A stretch of 64,000 nt of DNA from JAPOKJ01 sp031421635. Its GTDB lineage: Bacteria > Pseudomonadota > Gammaproteobacteria > Burkholderiales > Burkholderiaceae_E. Under the pieces are notes generated by a model. That model saw only the letters and a program-made list of their open reading frames with translations, ran no database searches and was not told the DNA's origin. Of this stretch, positions 35,144 through 43,726 are shown one piece after another. The position numbers were made by a program, and so were the translations under genes. How positions within the stretch are numbered: the first letter of the stretch is position 1; the number at the start of each line of letters is the position of its first letter. The stretch is taken from the NCBI GenBank assembly GCA_031421635.1, contig JANOPA010000037.1, forward strand, positions 1-64,000, given 5' to 3'.

Positions 35144-36859
35144 ATGCCGACTTCGATATCTCGCCGTCGAACTTTAAAATCGGCCGGTCAACTGTCCTTA
35201 AACTGTTTTACGCTCGGCCTCCCTGCCGTTTTGACAAGTCAGGCGTCGGCCGCAGCTCCTGAAGCAATTAGGTTAGCGAGCGCGACGCGAGCACTGGGTG
35301 CTGAACAAATTGCGACGCACCTCCTGAATCGACTCGGCTTCGGGCCTCGCCCAAACGATATTGCCGCAGTCAGCGCAAATCCTATGGGATGGATTCAGAG
35401 CCAATTGGTGCCAAGTTCCATCGCCCTACCCGAGACACTAATCGCCCGTTTGGATGAAGCGTCTTTTTTAAGGCGTCATCCCTTACTGCTTGTGCAAGAG
35501 TTCCGAGGTTTGCAACGTGCGCAGGCCGAAGCGGCAAGCAATACGGTTTCCACGGGAGTGCAATCCGGGGCCCAGACAGGTGCTCAAGCAAGCGCATCGA
35601 TGCAAGCAATGGTCGGTGCCAGCCCGCCAAATCAAGCCACACCCTTGGGTCAAAATCAAATTCAAAATCCCCAGTCGAACGCTACGCCCGCGACCCCGCT
35701 AGGGCGTTTTGTTAACGGGGTCGCTCGCCCGGCGATGGAATCGCGCTTGCTTCGAGCGCTTGAAAGTCCGCGACAGCTTGAAGAGGTCATGGTTGATTTT
35801 TGGTTCAATCATTTTAATGTCTTTCAAGGCAAGAATATTTTGCGGGTGATGACTGGGCATTACGAACACTATGCTATTCGCCCCTTTGCTATGGGGAGGT
35901 TTCGCGATTTGCTAGGCGCGACGGCCCACCATCCTGCGATGCTTTACTACCTTGACAACACACTGAGTGTTGCCCCTGGCACGACAGGCGGGGCGGGAGG
36001 TGCCAACCGAGGTTTGAATGAGAACTATGCCCGTGAATTGATGGAGCTTCATACTCTCGGAGTGGACGGCGGATATCGCCAGAAGGATGTGACGGAATTG
36101 GCGCGCATATTGACCGGTTGGTCAATTCAGCCACCCAACCGTTTTTCAAACGTCGAGGCGCAGTCCGCTCCCGGCAACACCGAGTCCATGCCAGGTTTCT
36201 GGTTTAACGAACGAGTGCATGATCAAGGGGACAAGGAGTGGTTAGGTCATCGCGTACATGCGCAAGGCCAAAAGGAAGGTGAATTTGCCTTGGACGCTCT
36301 CGCCAAACACCCTTCGACCGCGAAGCATCTTGCCTTTAAGCTGGCACAATATTTCGTTCACGACCAACCCAGCCCGGCCTTAGTCGCTAAACTCGCTCAG
36401 GTGTTTCTCGATCATGACGGCGCCATCGTGCCAGTGCTCTCGAGCTTGTTTGTTCATGAGGCATTCTGGGCCAAGGAAAATATTGGCGCGAAGTTCAAGA
36501 CGCCGTATCAGTACGTGCTGTCCGCAGTACGCGCGCTCGGGGTGACTCCGGCCAATTTGCAGGTGCTCAGCGGTGCTATGGCGACTCAAGGCATGCCCCT
36601 CTATGGATGCCCGACCCCCGACGGCTATCGCAATACTGAAGCGGCCTGGTTGAACCCCGATGGTATGACCAAGCGCATTAACTTTGCGACCATGCTCGCG
36701 TCGGGTCGAATGGGTATAAATGTTCCGACGGAGACCTTAATAAGTCATCTCGGCCCATTGGTTTCTGAGCCCACTAAAATCCTTGCCCGCGAGGCCGCGC
36801 AAGATCCTGCGCTGGCGAGCGCTTTGGTTTTGGCCGGACCCTCAATGATGCGTCGCTAA
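35144..36859 (+). CDS. DUF1800 family protein with twin-arginine-like leader
   Basis: A 571-residue DUF1800 protein. The leader SRRRTLKSAGQLSLNCFTLG resembles a Tat signal. The body has AEQIATHLLNRLGFGPRPND, EVMVDFWFNHFNVFQGKNIL, NENYARELMELHTLGVDGGY and DVTELARILTGWSI, then KHPSTAKHLAFKLAQYFV. A low-complexity Ala/Gln/Ser/Thr/Pro insert (about residues 128-190) separates the first helix block from the core. DUF1800 genes are nearly always followed by DUF1501, as here 22 bp downstream. The function is unknown; the pair is thought to act in the periplasm. Confidence 0.9.
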   Translation: MPTSISRRRTLKSAGQLSLNCFTLGLPAVLTSQASAAAPEAIRLASATRALGAEQIATHLLNRLGFGPRPNDIAAVSANPMGWIQSQLVPSSIALPETLIARLDEASFLRRHPLLLVQEFRGLQRAQAEAASNTVSTGVQSGAQTGAQASASMQAMVGASPPNQATPLGQNQIQNPQSNATPATPLGRFVNGVARPAMESRLLRALESPRQLEEVMVDFWFNHFNVFQGKNILRVMTGHYEHYAIRPFAMGRFRDLLGATAHHPAMLYYLDNTLSVAPGTTGGAGGANRGLNENYARELMELHTLGVDGGYRQKDVTELARILTGWSIQPPNRFSNVEAQSAPGNTESMPGFWFNERVHDQGDKEWLGHRVHAQGQKEGEFALDALAKHPSTAKHLAFKLAQYFVHDQPSPALVAKLAQVFLDHDGAIVPVLSSLFVHEAFWAKENIGAKFKTPYQYVLSAVRALGVTPANLQVLSGAMATQGMPLYGCPTPDGYRNTEAAWLNPDGMTKRINFATMLASGRMGINVPTETLISHLGPLVSEPTKILAREAAQDPALASALVLAGPSMMRR

Positions 36860-36881
36860 GATTTGAACGAGAGGGAAAAAC

Positions 36882-38168
36882 ATGAACGACAAAACAAAGT
36901 TAATCAACAACCCAAACGAATCGCGTCGACAATTTCTAGCCCATACCGCGATGAGGGCGGGCTCACTGGGCATGTTAGCCGCCTCAGGCATATGGACTTC
37001 GCGGGCTGTGGCGACCAACCTTAGTCCGCTCGACGGACGTTTAGTGGTGATCATGCTGCGCGGTGCCGTTGACGGCTTGTCGGTTGTTGCACCTTATGGC
37101 GATCCCAACTACTACGCCTCCCGGTCAAGCATTGCGATTGCACGACCTGGAGAGCTAGACGGCGTCATGCGTCTCGACAGCTTATTTGGCCTACATCCAG
37201 CCCTTGCCGTGCTGATGCCCTATTGGGAGCGTGGCGAGCTGGGGTTTGTTCAGGCAAGTGGATCCCACGATCAAACCCGTTCCCATTTCGATGCTCAGGA
37301 CTTTATGGAGTCCGGCACGCCGGGGCGAAAGTCGACCCAAGATGGTTGGATGAACCGCTTGGCAACGGTGGTTTCAGGCAGCCAAAGCGATTTAGCCTTG
37401 CGACTGCAAGCGGTCAATCTCGGGCCAGTCATGCCGCGAATCTTTGTTGGAGCGGCGCCGATTGCGTCTTTGGCTCAAGGCAACGCAGCGCTGGCGAGAG
37501 GTGTTCTGGATCGTGAGCCGGTCGCTGACGCATTCGCCAAGCTCTATGCGGGTGAAGACAGATTATCGAAAACGGTTCGAGAAGCGAGCGCGACCCGACG
37601 CGAGATCATGAGCTCCTTGGCCAGCGATGATCCTAAGGCCGATCAAGGTGCCTTGTCTCTGCGCGGTTTGGCCGTCGATACTGGGCGACTTGGGCAATTA
37701 ATGCAGCGCGATGCCAGAGTACGTTTGGCGTTTGTGCCGGTGGGTGGCTGGGATACTCATGTCAATCAAGGTGCAGGAAAAGGACAGTTAGCGAATCGAT
37801 TGCTATTGTTGGGTGAGGCTATTGATGCATTGATCAAAGGTTTGGGGCAGCGTTTCCAGGAGACTACAGTCGTGGTGATGTCCGAGTTTGGCCGAACCGT
37901 GCGACAAAATGGTAACACCGGGACTGACCACGGACATGGCAATGTCATGTGGGCCTTTGGGTCTGGGGTTCAGGGAGGCAAAGTTCATGGATCCTGGCCC
38001 GGCCTGGAAGCGGCGGCCTTGCACGAGGGGCGTGACTTGGCTGTGACTTCAGATTTTCGACAAGTGCTCAGTGAAATACTAAAGAGAGATTTTCGACTTA
38101 CCGACAAGCAACTTAACGTAGTGTTTCCAGATTTTAGACTCAATAAAACCAGCGGACTAATCGCTTAG
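36882..38168 (+). CDS. DUF1501 family protein, Tat-exported
   Basis: A 428-residue protein of the alkaline-phosphatase/sulfatase-like superfamily. The Tat motif is ESRRQFLAHTAMRAGSLGML. Family text includes RLVVIMLRGAVDGLSVVAPY, QASGSHDQTRSHFDAQDFME, VPVGGWDTHVNQGAGKG and VVMSEFGRTVRQNGNTGTDH, with His/Asp residues suited to metal binding. It is cotranscribed with the DUF1800 gene. The ATG has GAGGG about 10 bases upstream. No biochemical role is established for the pair. Confidence 0.9.
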   Translation: MNDKTKLINNPNESRRQFLAHTAMRAGSLGMLAASGIWTSRAVATNLSPLDGRLVVIMLRGAVDGLSVVAPYGDPNYYASRSSIAIARPGELDGVMRLDSLFGLHPALAVLMPYWERGELGFVQASGSHDQTRSHFDAQDFMESGTPGRKSTQDGWMNRLATVVSGSQSDLALRLQAVNLGPVMPRIFVGAAPIASLAQGNAALARGVLDREPVADAFAKLYAGEDRLSKTVREASATRREIMSSLASDDPKADQGALSLRGLAVDTGRLGQLMQRDARVRLAFVPVGGWDTHVNQGAGKGQLANRLLLLGEAIDALIKGLGQRFQETTVVVMSEFGRTVRQNGNTGTDHGHGNVMWAFGSGVQGGKVHGSWPGLEAAALHEGRDLAVTSDFRQVLSEILKRDFRLTDKQLNVVFPDFRLNKTSGLIA

Positions 38169-38223
38169 CCTCCTAACAATTGATTGATAAAGTTTCCTTG
38201 ATCTCGGCTCGTTATTGGCTTTA

Positions 38224-38895
38224 TCAGGCTAAGCCAAGCAAGGTCGGAAGACTCCGCATGTCCTCAAAGACTTCGGCGCCGGCCTCTTTCAATTTACTTC
38301 GCAAGCTCAGAACGGCGCCATACCCGAAGACTTTCATGCCAGCCGCGTGTCCCGCCCGCGCACCGGTCGGACTATCCTCAATAACCGCACAATATCGCGG
38401 TGCTATTTGCATTTGGGAGGCTGCGTGCAGATAAATATCGGGGAAGGGCTTTGGATGAGCCACGTCAGAGGCACTAAAAATGCGCCCTTCAAGCCGAGGC
38501 AAGAGACCGGTCAGGCCGAGAGTCTTGTTCATTTTAACGTGACTGCCGCTGGACGCGACACAATACGGGATCTTGGCCGCATCCAGGGCGTCCAGCACGA
38601 AGTCGATCCCTTCAATCGCTTTAAGATCGTTTTCGAAGGCTTGAAAAGTGGCTTGATCCAGCTCGGTCACAAAATGCGCGGGTGCGGGCTTGCCTAGCAT
38701 TTTCTCGGCCTGGGCCATGCAATCCAGCATCGTCCGCCCGACGAATTTTTCGAATAAATCTGCCAAGCTGAGCTCGAGACCTAAGGCGGTGAGCTTGTCT
38801 AGAAACACTTGGTTGGCTAAGACCTCGCTGTCCACTAACACACCGTCGCAATCAAAGATCACGAGTTCAGGACGCGACCTATAAAAATCTGCCAT
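38224..38895 (-). CDS. HAD-superfamily sugar-phosphatase-like hydrolase
   Basis: A 223-residue HAD hydrolase of the beta-phosphoglucomutase/6-phosphogluconate phosphatase group. Motif I is VIFDCDGVLVDSE with nucleophile Asp and acid Asp, motif II is the Ser of CVASSGSHVKM, the Lys is in HPKPFPDIYL, and motif IV is VIEDSPTGARAGHAAGM. The cap domain lies between residues 20 and 85. The start ATG 38895 precedes MADFYRSRPELVIFD; the frame is open 69 bases further upstream without homology. It lies 13 bp after the ankyrin gene and may be cotranscribed. Confidence 0.88.
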   Translation of the reverse strand: MADFYRSRPELVIFDCDGVLVDSEVLANQVFLDKLTALGLELSLADLFEKFVGRTMLDCMAQAEKMLGKPAPAHFVTELDQATFQAFENDLKAIEGIDFVLDALDAAKIPYCVASSGSHVKMNKTLGLTGLLPRLEGRIFSASDVAHPKPFPDIYLHAASQMQIAPRYCAVIEDSPTGARAGHAAGMKVFGYGAVLSLRSKLKEAGAEVFEDMRSLPTLLGLA

Positions 38896-38908
38896 ACGCG
38901 GACCCAAC

Positions 38909-39709
38909 CTACTCGGTCGGCTTCGCCAGCACCGGAGCTTCTTTAGTACCGTACTTTTTGACAAACTCCTCGGCTTTCTGGCGCATCCAGGCCTCTTCGC
39001 GTGGATCCTTTGTGCGCTTCCAGTAGTCAGCGGCAGTTAAGCCTTGATCACTTTTTAGCGAGGGATCGGCACCTTCTTCCACTAACAAGCGCGAAGCCAA
39101 AGTATTGTTATGGCGCGCAGCGAGCATTAGGGGCGTGACATTGCCGGGCGAGGCGGCATCAATGTAGGCGTGGTTTTCGAGCAAGAGTTTGATGACCTCA
39201 GTGTGTCCCGAGCTAGCAGCGTAATGCAAGGGCGACCAACCTTCGCGATTGACTTCGGCTCCTTTTTGAATGAGTACCTTGACGGTCTCAAGATCGCCAT
39301 GTAGTGCCGCGTACATTAAGGCAGTCTCCTTTTGAGCATTAGGGGCGTCGATTAAGGTGCGTGCATCAAGCGCTAAGGCGCGCACGACCCCAAAGGATTT
39401 TTCTCGTGCGGCAAAAACAATGACCGGGCCTGCATCTTTTTCACGAATATTCGGATCGACTCCACGTAGCAGCAATCGCATCGTCGCCGATTCGTTACCT
39501 AGTCGCGCGGCCTCAAGAAGCTCAATCCTTGGGTCAGTTTGGGCTAGCGAGCTTACTGGCCAAAATGCCAGGGTCATTGGGCTGATTACCGTTAGTGAGA
39601 GATCTAGCGCGAAGAGCTTCAATAGGAAGGCAACGCTGACAGGAGCAAGCCAATCGTGTCCTGCGGGGAGCTTTGTCAGGCTCATTTTCTTCTTGATAGT
39701 TAGCTTCAT
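38909..39709 (-). CDS. Exported ankyrin-repeat protein
   Basis: 266 residues. A long N-terminal leader with a hydrophobic core (SVAFLLKLFALDLSLTVISP) ends near SSLAQ, suggesting export. Four or five ankyrin repeats follow, seen in ETALMYAALHGDLETVKVLI, GWSPLHYAASSGHTEVIKLL and VTPLMLAARHNNTLASRLLV. A basic helical tail ends the protein. Ankyrin repeats bind other proteins; the partner is unknown. The first 176 bases overlap the 3' end of tatD in another frame, so an internal start is possible, but it would lose the leader. Confidence 0.8.
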   Translation of the reverse strand: MKLTIKKKMSLTKLPAGHDWLAPVSVAFLLKLFALDLSLTVISPMTLAFWPVSSLAQTDPRIELLEAARLGNESATMRLLLRGVDPNIREKDAGPVIVFAAREKSFGVVRALALDARTLIDAPNAQKETALMYAALHGDLETVKVLIQKGAEVNREGWSPLHYAASSGHTEVIKLLLENHAYIDAASPGNVTPLMLAARHNNTLASRLLVEEGADPSLKSDQGLTAADYWKRTKDPREEAWMRQKAEEFVKKYGTKEAPVLAKPTE

Positions 39710-40493
39710 AGTTACATCCTAAGCCACTGAATAATTTATAAAAATTGTTTGTCGTAATCTCGGCAATTTGATCGTGGTTCAAGCCTCTTAGGTTGGCTAA
39801 AAACTCACCCACGTGGCGAACAAAGGCAGGTTCGTTGGTTTTTCCGCGCTTAGGAACGGGTGCAAGGTAGGGCGAATCGGTCTCAATGAGAAGACGGTCT
39901 AAAGGCACTTTTCGGGCCACCTCTCTCAAGTCACTAGCGTTTTTAAAGGTCAATATCCCAGAAAATGAAATATAAAACCCCATGTCTAAAGCCGCGCTGG
40001 CTGTCTCCCAATCCTCAGTAAAGCAGTGCAAGACCCCACCTGCTTGTTCGGCACCCTCCTCCTTCATCAGGCGCAAGGTATCGAGCTTCGCCGCCCGCGT
40101 ATGAATAATTAAAGGCTTGCGGGTATGTCGTGCGGCGCGTATGTGAATTCTGAAGCGTTCTCGCTGCCACTCTAATTCGGTGCTAGGGTCGCCCTGAATC
40201 CGGAAATAGTCCAGGCCGGTTTCACCGATGCCCAGAATTTTAGGATGGTCGGCAAGTTGTATTAAGCCCTCGAGCGTGGGTTCGGTACATTTTGGATAAT
40301 CGGGATGAACGCCCACCGTGGCATAGAGCTGGGAATGCTTTTCGGCCAGCGCCAACACCTTAGGAAAGTCTTCGAGGGTGACGCTTATGCAGAGCGCAAG
40401 GTCAACCTGGTTAGCTTTCATATTGGCCAAGACCTCGTCAAAACGAGGGGCGAAGTCAAGGAAATCTAAGTGGCAATGAGAATCGATGTACAC
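39534..40493 (-). CDS. tatD: TatD-family metal-dependent DNase
   Basis: The core (residues 1-258) is a TatD TIM barrel: metal motif YIDSHCHLDFLDF, GIGETGLDYFR, IIHTRAAKLDT, GGVLHCFTEDW and LIETDSPYLAPVPKRGKTNE. It ends where relatives end, at NNFYKLFSG. The frame then runs on for about 60 further residues (NYEANYQEENEPDKAPRRTR and beyond) that overlap the ankyrin gene and have no family match. Loss of the original stop is likely. The start codon is GTG. TatD enzymes are 3'-5' exonucleases in DNA repair and turnover. Confidence 0.88.
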   Translation of the reverse strand: MYIDSHCHLDFLDFAPRFDEVLANMKANQVDLALCISVTLEDFPKVLALAEKHSQLYATVGVHPDYPKCTEPTLEGLIQLADHPKILGIGETGLDYFRIQGDPSTELEWQRERFRIHIRAARHTRKPLIIHTRAAKLDTLRLMKEEGAEQAGGVLHCFTEDWETASAALDMGFYISFSGILTFKNASDLREVARKVPLDRLLIETDSPYLAPVPKRGKTNEPAFVRHVGEFLANLRGLNHDQIAEITTNNFYKLFSGLGCNYEANYQEENEPDKAPRRTRLACSCQRCLPIEALRARSLTNGNQPNDPGILASKLASPN

Positions 40494-40523
40494 GGGCGGT
40501 ATTTTACCCCCGCGCGCAGGTTG

Positions 40524-40928
40524 CTAGAGAGTATGGGTTCCGCGGCTGGACTTCAATCCCGAACCAAGCATGTTTTCGATTCTTGCCCGGGCTTGCTCAC
40601 TGGCTTCTGCCTTATTGAACTGCAAGCCGATCCCTTGCTGGCGACCTGCCGTGCTGGTTGGCGTAATCCAAACGACTTTGCCTTGAATCGACATTTTGGC
40701 CGGATCGTCCATCAGGGACAGGATCACATATACGTCGTCGCCAAGTTGGGCGGGTCGCATGGTCGGCACAAATAGTCCCCCGCCCGTCACCCAAGGCATA
40801 TAAGAGGCGTAAAGCGCGGCTTTTTCCTTAATGGCGAGAGAAAGAACACCCGGACGGGCTGAGGTCGTGGTGGCCGTTCTGGCCGCCATCGAGGCAGATG
40901 CATTGGTCGCAACAGCAGCTTCGCTCAT
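40524..40928 (-). CDS. PilZ-domain protein
   Basis: 134 residues from the ATG at 40928, whose first base is the last base of the holB stop (TAATG). After an Ala/Thr-rich N-terminus, a small beta-barrel of PilZ type is seen: RPGVLSLAIKEKAALYASYM, GGGLFVPTMRP and GKVVWITPTSTAGRQQGIGL. The usual cyclic-di-GMP RxxxR and DxSxxG motifs are not clear, as in the type IV pilus PilZ itself, which does not bind the nucleotide. The place between holB and tatD is typical of Proteobacteria. Confidence 0.85.
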   Translation of the reverse strand: MSEAAVATNASASMAARTATTTSARPGVLSLAIKEKAALYASYMPWVTGGGLFVPTMRPAQLGDDVYVILSLMDDPAKMSIQGKVVWITPTSTAGRQQGIGLQFNKAEASEQARARIENMLGSGLKSSRGTHTL

Positions 40929-42004
40929 TAAAAAATCTCGCAATACCTCAATAGCAGCCCCTCAATGAAGAGTTTGGGATTCAGCGGGTGCTCGGCCAAT
41001 CGAGGCAAGCTACGCCAATCCGACTCCAGGCGACTCAAAGCTTGCAGAGAGGTTTGCTGCGCGCGTTGTTTCGCCACCCCCAAGTGTCCCGGGAAGAACC
41101 GGACCGGTTGGCCCACTTTGACGCGAATCAGGTCCGATACCCAGGCCTGAAACAACCTGGAAAGCATCATCGCCTCGACACCCGCTAATTGAGCTGCCAC
41201 TTGGGAAAGACTAGCCTCGGGCATGCTGGCCGCGCTTTCAACGAACACCCGATGAGTGGTGCTCTGGCCGCGCCTGACGAGTTCCAATACGCCATAAGCC
41301 GCGCCCCCCGTTAATGGAAGTAGTTCCAACGCGACATCTTCAGTCACGTTGTAGGCCATCAGCCAATTCGCGGCCGCGGCCGCGGAGGGTTGACTCATAG
41401 AAAACATTCTGCAGCGAGAACGTATCGTCGGAAGTAGCCAATCGAGGTGTTCGGTCAACACTATAAAGCGGCATTGCCCAGCCGGTTCCTCAAGCATTTT
41501 CAGGAGGCTATTGGCCGATTCGGTGTTGAGTGCCTCAGCAGGGCTGAGCAAGACAATTTTGGCACGCCCGCGCTGAGCACCAAGAGTCACAAAGCTTGCA
41601 ATATCGCGAACTTGTTTGATCTTGATCTCTTTCGAAGGCTTGACGGTCTTGCTCTGGCCTGGCGCGGGTTCCCAATAGGGATCTTCAATCTCGGGTCGAA
41701 GCCAAAGTAAATCCGGATGCTGGGGGCCATAGCGCCCTACGCGAGGGTCCACTGCACCGATCCAGCGACAGCTTTCACACGCGCCGCAGGCGCTCATTCT
41801 CGTCGCAGATTGCGAATCGCCTCTCTCGCAAAGCCATGCCTTAACCAGCTCTAAGGCAAGCTCAGTCTGCCCAGAACCAGCGGGGCCAGCAATAAGAATG
41901 GCGTGATGAGGCTCGCCTTCAAGCAAGTGTAGAAAATCTTGACGAATCAGGCTGAGTCGAAGAGATTCCGAAATAGAATCTAATTGTGTCTTTTCTTCAT
42001 CCAA
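40928..42004 (-). CDS. holB: DNA polymerase III delta' subunit
   Basis: 358 residues. The AAA+ clamp-loader core has a P-loop-like ILIAGPAGSGQTELALELV, where Gln replaces the usual Lys as in other delta' proteins. It also has a zinc-binding CGACESCRW, QVRDIASFVTLGAQRGRAKI, LNTESANSLLKMLEEPAGQC, and LPTIRSRCRMF as the SRC motif. The C-terminal helical domain runs from about 250. Delta' joins the gamma/tau complex that loads the sliding clamp. The start is uncertain; TTG at 42004 gives the longest form. Tightly linked to tmk upstream. Confidence 0.9.
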   Translation of the reverse strand: MDEEKTQLDSISESLRLSLIRQDFLHLLEGEPHHAILIAGPAGSGQTELALELVKAWLCERGDSQSATRMSACGACESCRWIGAVDPRVGRYGPQHPDLLWLRPEIEDPYWEPAPGQSKTVKPSKEIKIKQVRDIASFVTLGAQRGRAKIVLLSPAEALNTESANSLLKMLEEPAGQCRFIVLTEHLDWLLPTIRSRCRMFSMSQPSAAAAANWLMAYNVTEDVALELLPLTGGAAYGVLELVRRGQSTTHRVFVESAASMPEASLSQVAAQLAGVEAMMLSRLFQAWVSDLIRVKVGQPVRFFPGHLGVAKQRAQQTSLQALSRLESDWRSLPRLAEHPLNPKLFIEGLLLRYCEIF

Positions 42005-42023
42005 AATATATTGTTTCTATTTT

Positions 42024-42671
42024 TCAATTAGTTATGATTTTTATTTCTAGTTCTTTAGAGATATTGATGACGCTTTGAGTCGCATCGATCACCACAAACC
42101 GTTGAGGATGATCTTCCGCTCTAAGCAGATAGGCCGCCCGTACCCGCTCAAAAAACCTGAGATCCTCTGCCTCAAAACGATCTGCCGCTCGTGCCCGAGC
42201 GCGACGCTCTGCGGCGATAGCGGGTGGGAGATCAAAATAAACGGTTTGGTCGGGTTGAAGGCTGGGATGCACTTTGGCCTCAAGCGCCGCAATCGGTGCA
42301 AAGCCCATCTGGCGCCCGCCCCCTTGATATGCATAAGTTGAATCGGTAAAGCGATCACAGATCACCCAAGCGCCTTTAGCCAACGCCGGCTCTATCACGC
42401 GCTCAATGTGATCTCGACGAGCTGCAAACATCAACAACAACTCAGTTTCCAACGACATGGGTTGATGCAACAACAGCTCGCGAAGGCTTTCCGCTAAAGC
42501 ACTGCCGCCGGGCTCGCGGGTTTGAACAACCTCCAACCCGAGTGCCTGGAGGCGTTCCACGCATCGTCCGATATGAGTGGTTTTACCGGCGCCATCAATC
42601 CCTTCAAAAGTGATGAAACGTCCGCGCTTTATTCCAGATTGCAAACTCTTAGAGCCCTCGGAAATGGTCAT
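42024..42671 (-). CDS. tmk: Thymidylate kinase
   Basis: A 215-residue dTMP kinase of normal size. P-loop FEGIDGAGKTTHIGR is at 23-37, the dTMP-binding TREPGGSALAESLRELLL includes the DR(E/Y)-like Arg, and CDRFTDSTYAYQGGGRQMGF is the lid-near block. Its start overlaps the mltG stop by 4 bp, indicating coupled translation. It makes dTDP for DNA synthesis. Confidence 0.95.
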   Translation of the reverse strand: MTISEGSKSLQSGIKRGRFITFEGIDGAGKTTHIGRCVERLQALGLEVVQTREPGGSALAESLRELLLHQPMSLETELLLMFAARRDHIERVIEPALAKGAWVICDRFTDSTYAYQGGGRQMGFAPIAALEAKVHPSLQPDQTVYFDLPPAIAAERRARARAADRFEAEDLRFFERVRAAYLLRAEDHPQRFVVIDATQSVINISKELEIKIITN

Positions 42672-43675
42672 TGCTTAAGTTGATATTTTTGAACCGCACG
42701 ATTGTGAGCGGATAAATCATCCGAGAACTCGCTACTGCCATCGCCTCGGGCGACGAAGTAAAGCGCTTTGATGCTCGCAGGGGCAATCACTGCCTGCAAG
42801 GAGGCCTTGCTGACGAGGGAAATCGGCGTTGGAGTGAGGCCGCCGCGAGTATAAGTGTTGTAAGGCGTATCTGTTTGAAGGTCTTTACGACGCAGATTGC
42901 CATCAAACTTATCTCCCATCCCGTAGATTGTCGTCGGATCACTTTGCAAGGGCATCCCGACCTTCATGCGATTGAGAAAAACCGCCGCAACCCTAGGGCG
43001 ATCAGCTTCAGTGCCCGTCTCCTTTTCTACGATGGAGGCCAGAGTGAGTAGATCGTAAGGGCTTTTCAACGGGCTATCCGATGGACGCTTAGACCATGCT
43101 TCCTCGACCAACTTTTTTGTTTGCCGATAGGCATTTTTATAAACTTCCATGTCCAAGGCATTGGGGGAGAAGCGATAGGTACTTGGAAAAAACAGACCTT
43201 CCGGATGGTTTTCGATGGCGCCTAGCTTCTTCAATAACTCACCGTCGCTAAGTTTTAAGGTTTCGTGTTTAAGCAAGGGATGCTTGTCAACAACTTCGCG
43301 CATTTGCTTGAATGTCCAGCCTTCCGGAAAACGGATTTCACTCAGCATCACGTCGCCTGACACGAGTTTGTCGAGAACGGAGCGAACCGTCAGTGGGGCC
43401 TTAAAGAGATATGTGCCTGCCTTAATCTGATTTGAGTCACCCCGGATGCGGGCGGAAACAGAGGTCATCGGTTCCGGCAGCTCCAGCCCTGCATTACGAA
43501 GGGCAGTCATTGTGGCCGAGAAGCCCTGCCCTTTTTCTACGATAATGGTGAGTTCTGGCTTGCTTTGGGTAATCACCTTATTTTGGTAAGTACTCTTGCC
43601 CCACCAATAAGCGCCGCCACCTGCAACAATGGCAAGACAAACCATGCCCAAAAAGTAAGATTTAAATGCCCGCAT
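42668..43675 (-). CDS. mltG: Endolytic murein transglycosylase
   Basis: 335 residues from ATG 43675. A single membrane helix (YFLGMVCLAIVAGGGAYWWG) anchors it in the inner membrane. The LysM-like domain follows, then the catalytic YceG part: RFPEGWTFKQMREVV, GLFFPSTYRFS, LASIVEKETGTEADRPRVAA with the catalytic Glu, VFLNRMKVGMPLQSDPTTIY, and YNTYTRGGLTPTPISLVSKA. It cuts nascent glycan strands and sets their length. First gene of the mltG-tmk-holB-pilZ-tatD unit, divergent from ygfZ with a 51-bp gap. Confidence 0.94.
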   Translation of the reverse strand: MRAFKSYFLGMVCLAIVAGGGAYWWGKSTYQNKVITQSKPELTIIVEKGQGFSATMTALRNAGLELPEPMTSVSARIRGDSNQIKAGTYLFKAPLTVRSVLDKLVSGDVMLSEIRFPEGWTFKQMREVVDKHPLLKHETLKLSDGELLKKLGAIENHPEGLFFPSTYRFSPNALDMEVYKNAYRQTKKLVEEAWSKRPSDSPLKSPYDLLTLASIVEKETGTEADRPRVAAVFLNRMKVGMPLQSDPTTIYGMGDKFDGNLRRKDLQTDTPYNTYTRGGLTPTPISLVSKASLQAVIAPASIKALYFVARGDGSSEFSDDLSAHNRAVQKYQLKQ

Positions 43676-43726
43676 GCCTATAATCAACCAATATGAGAGA
43701 TGTAATAAAAAACCAAGGACTGAATT

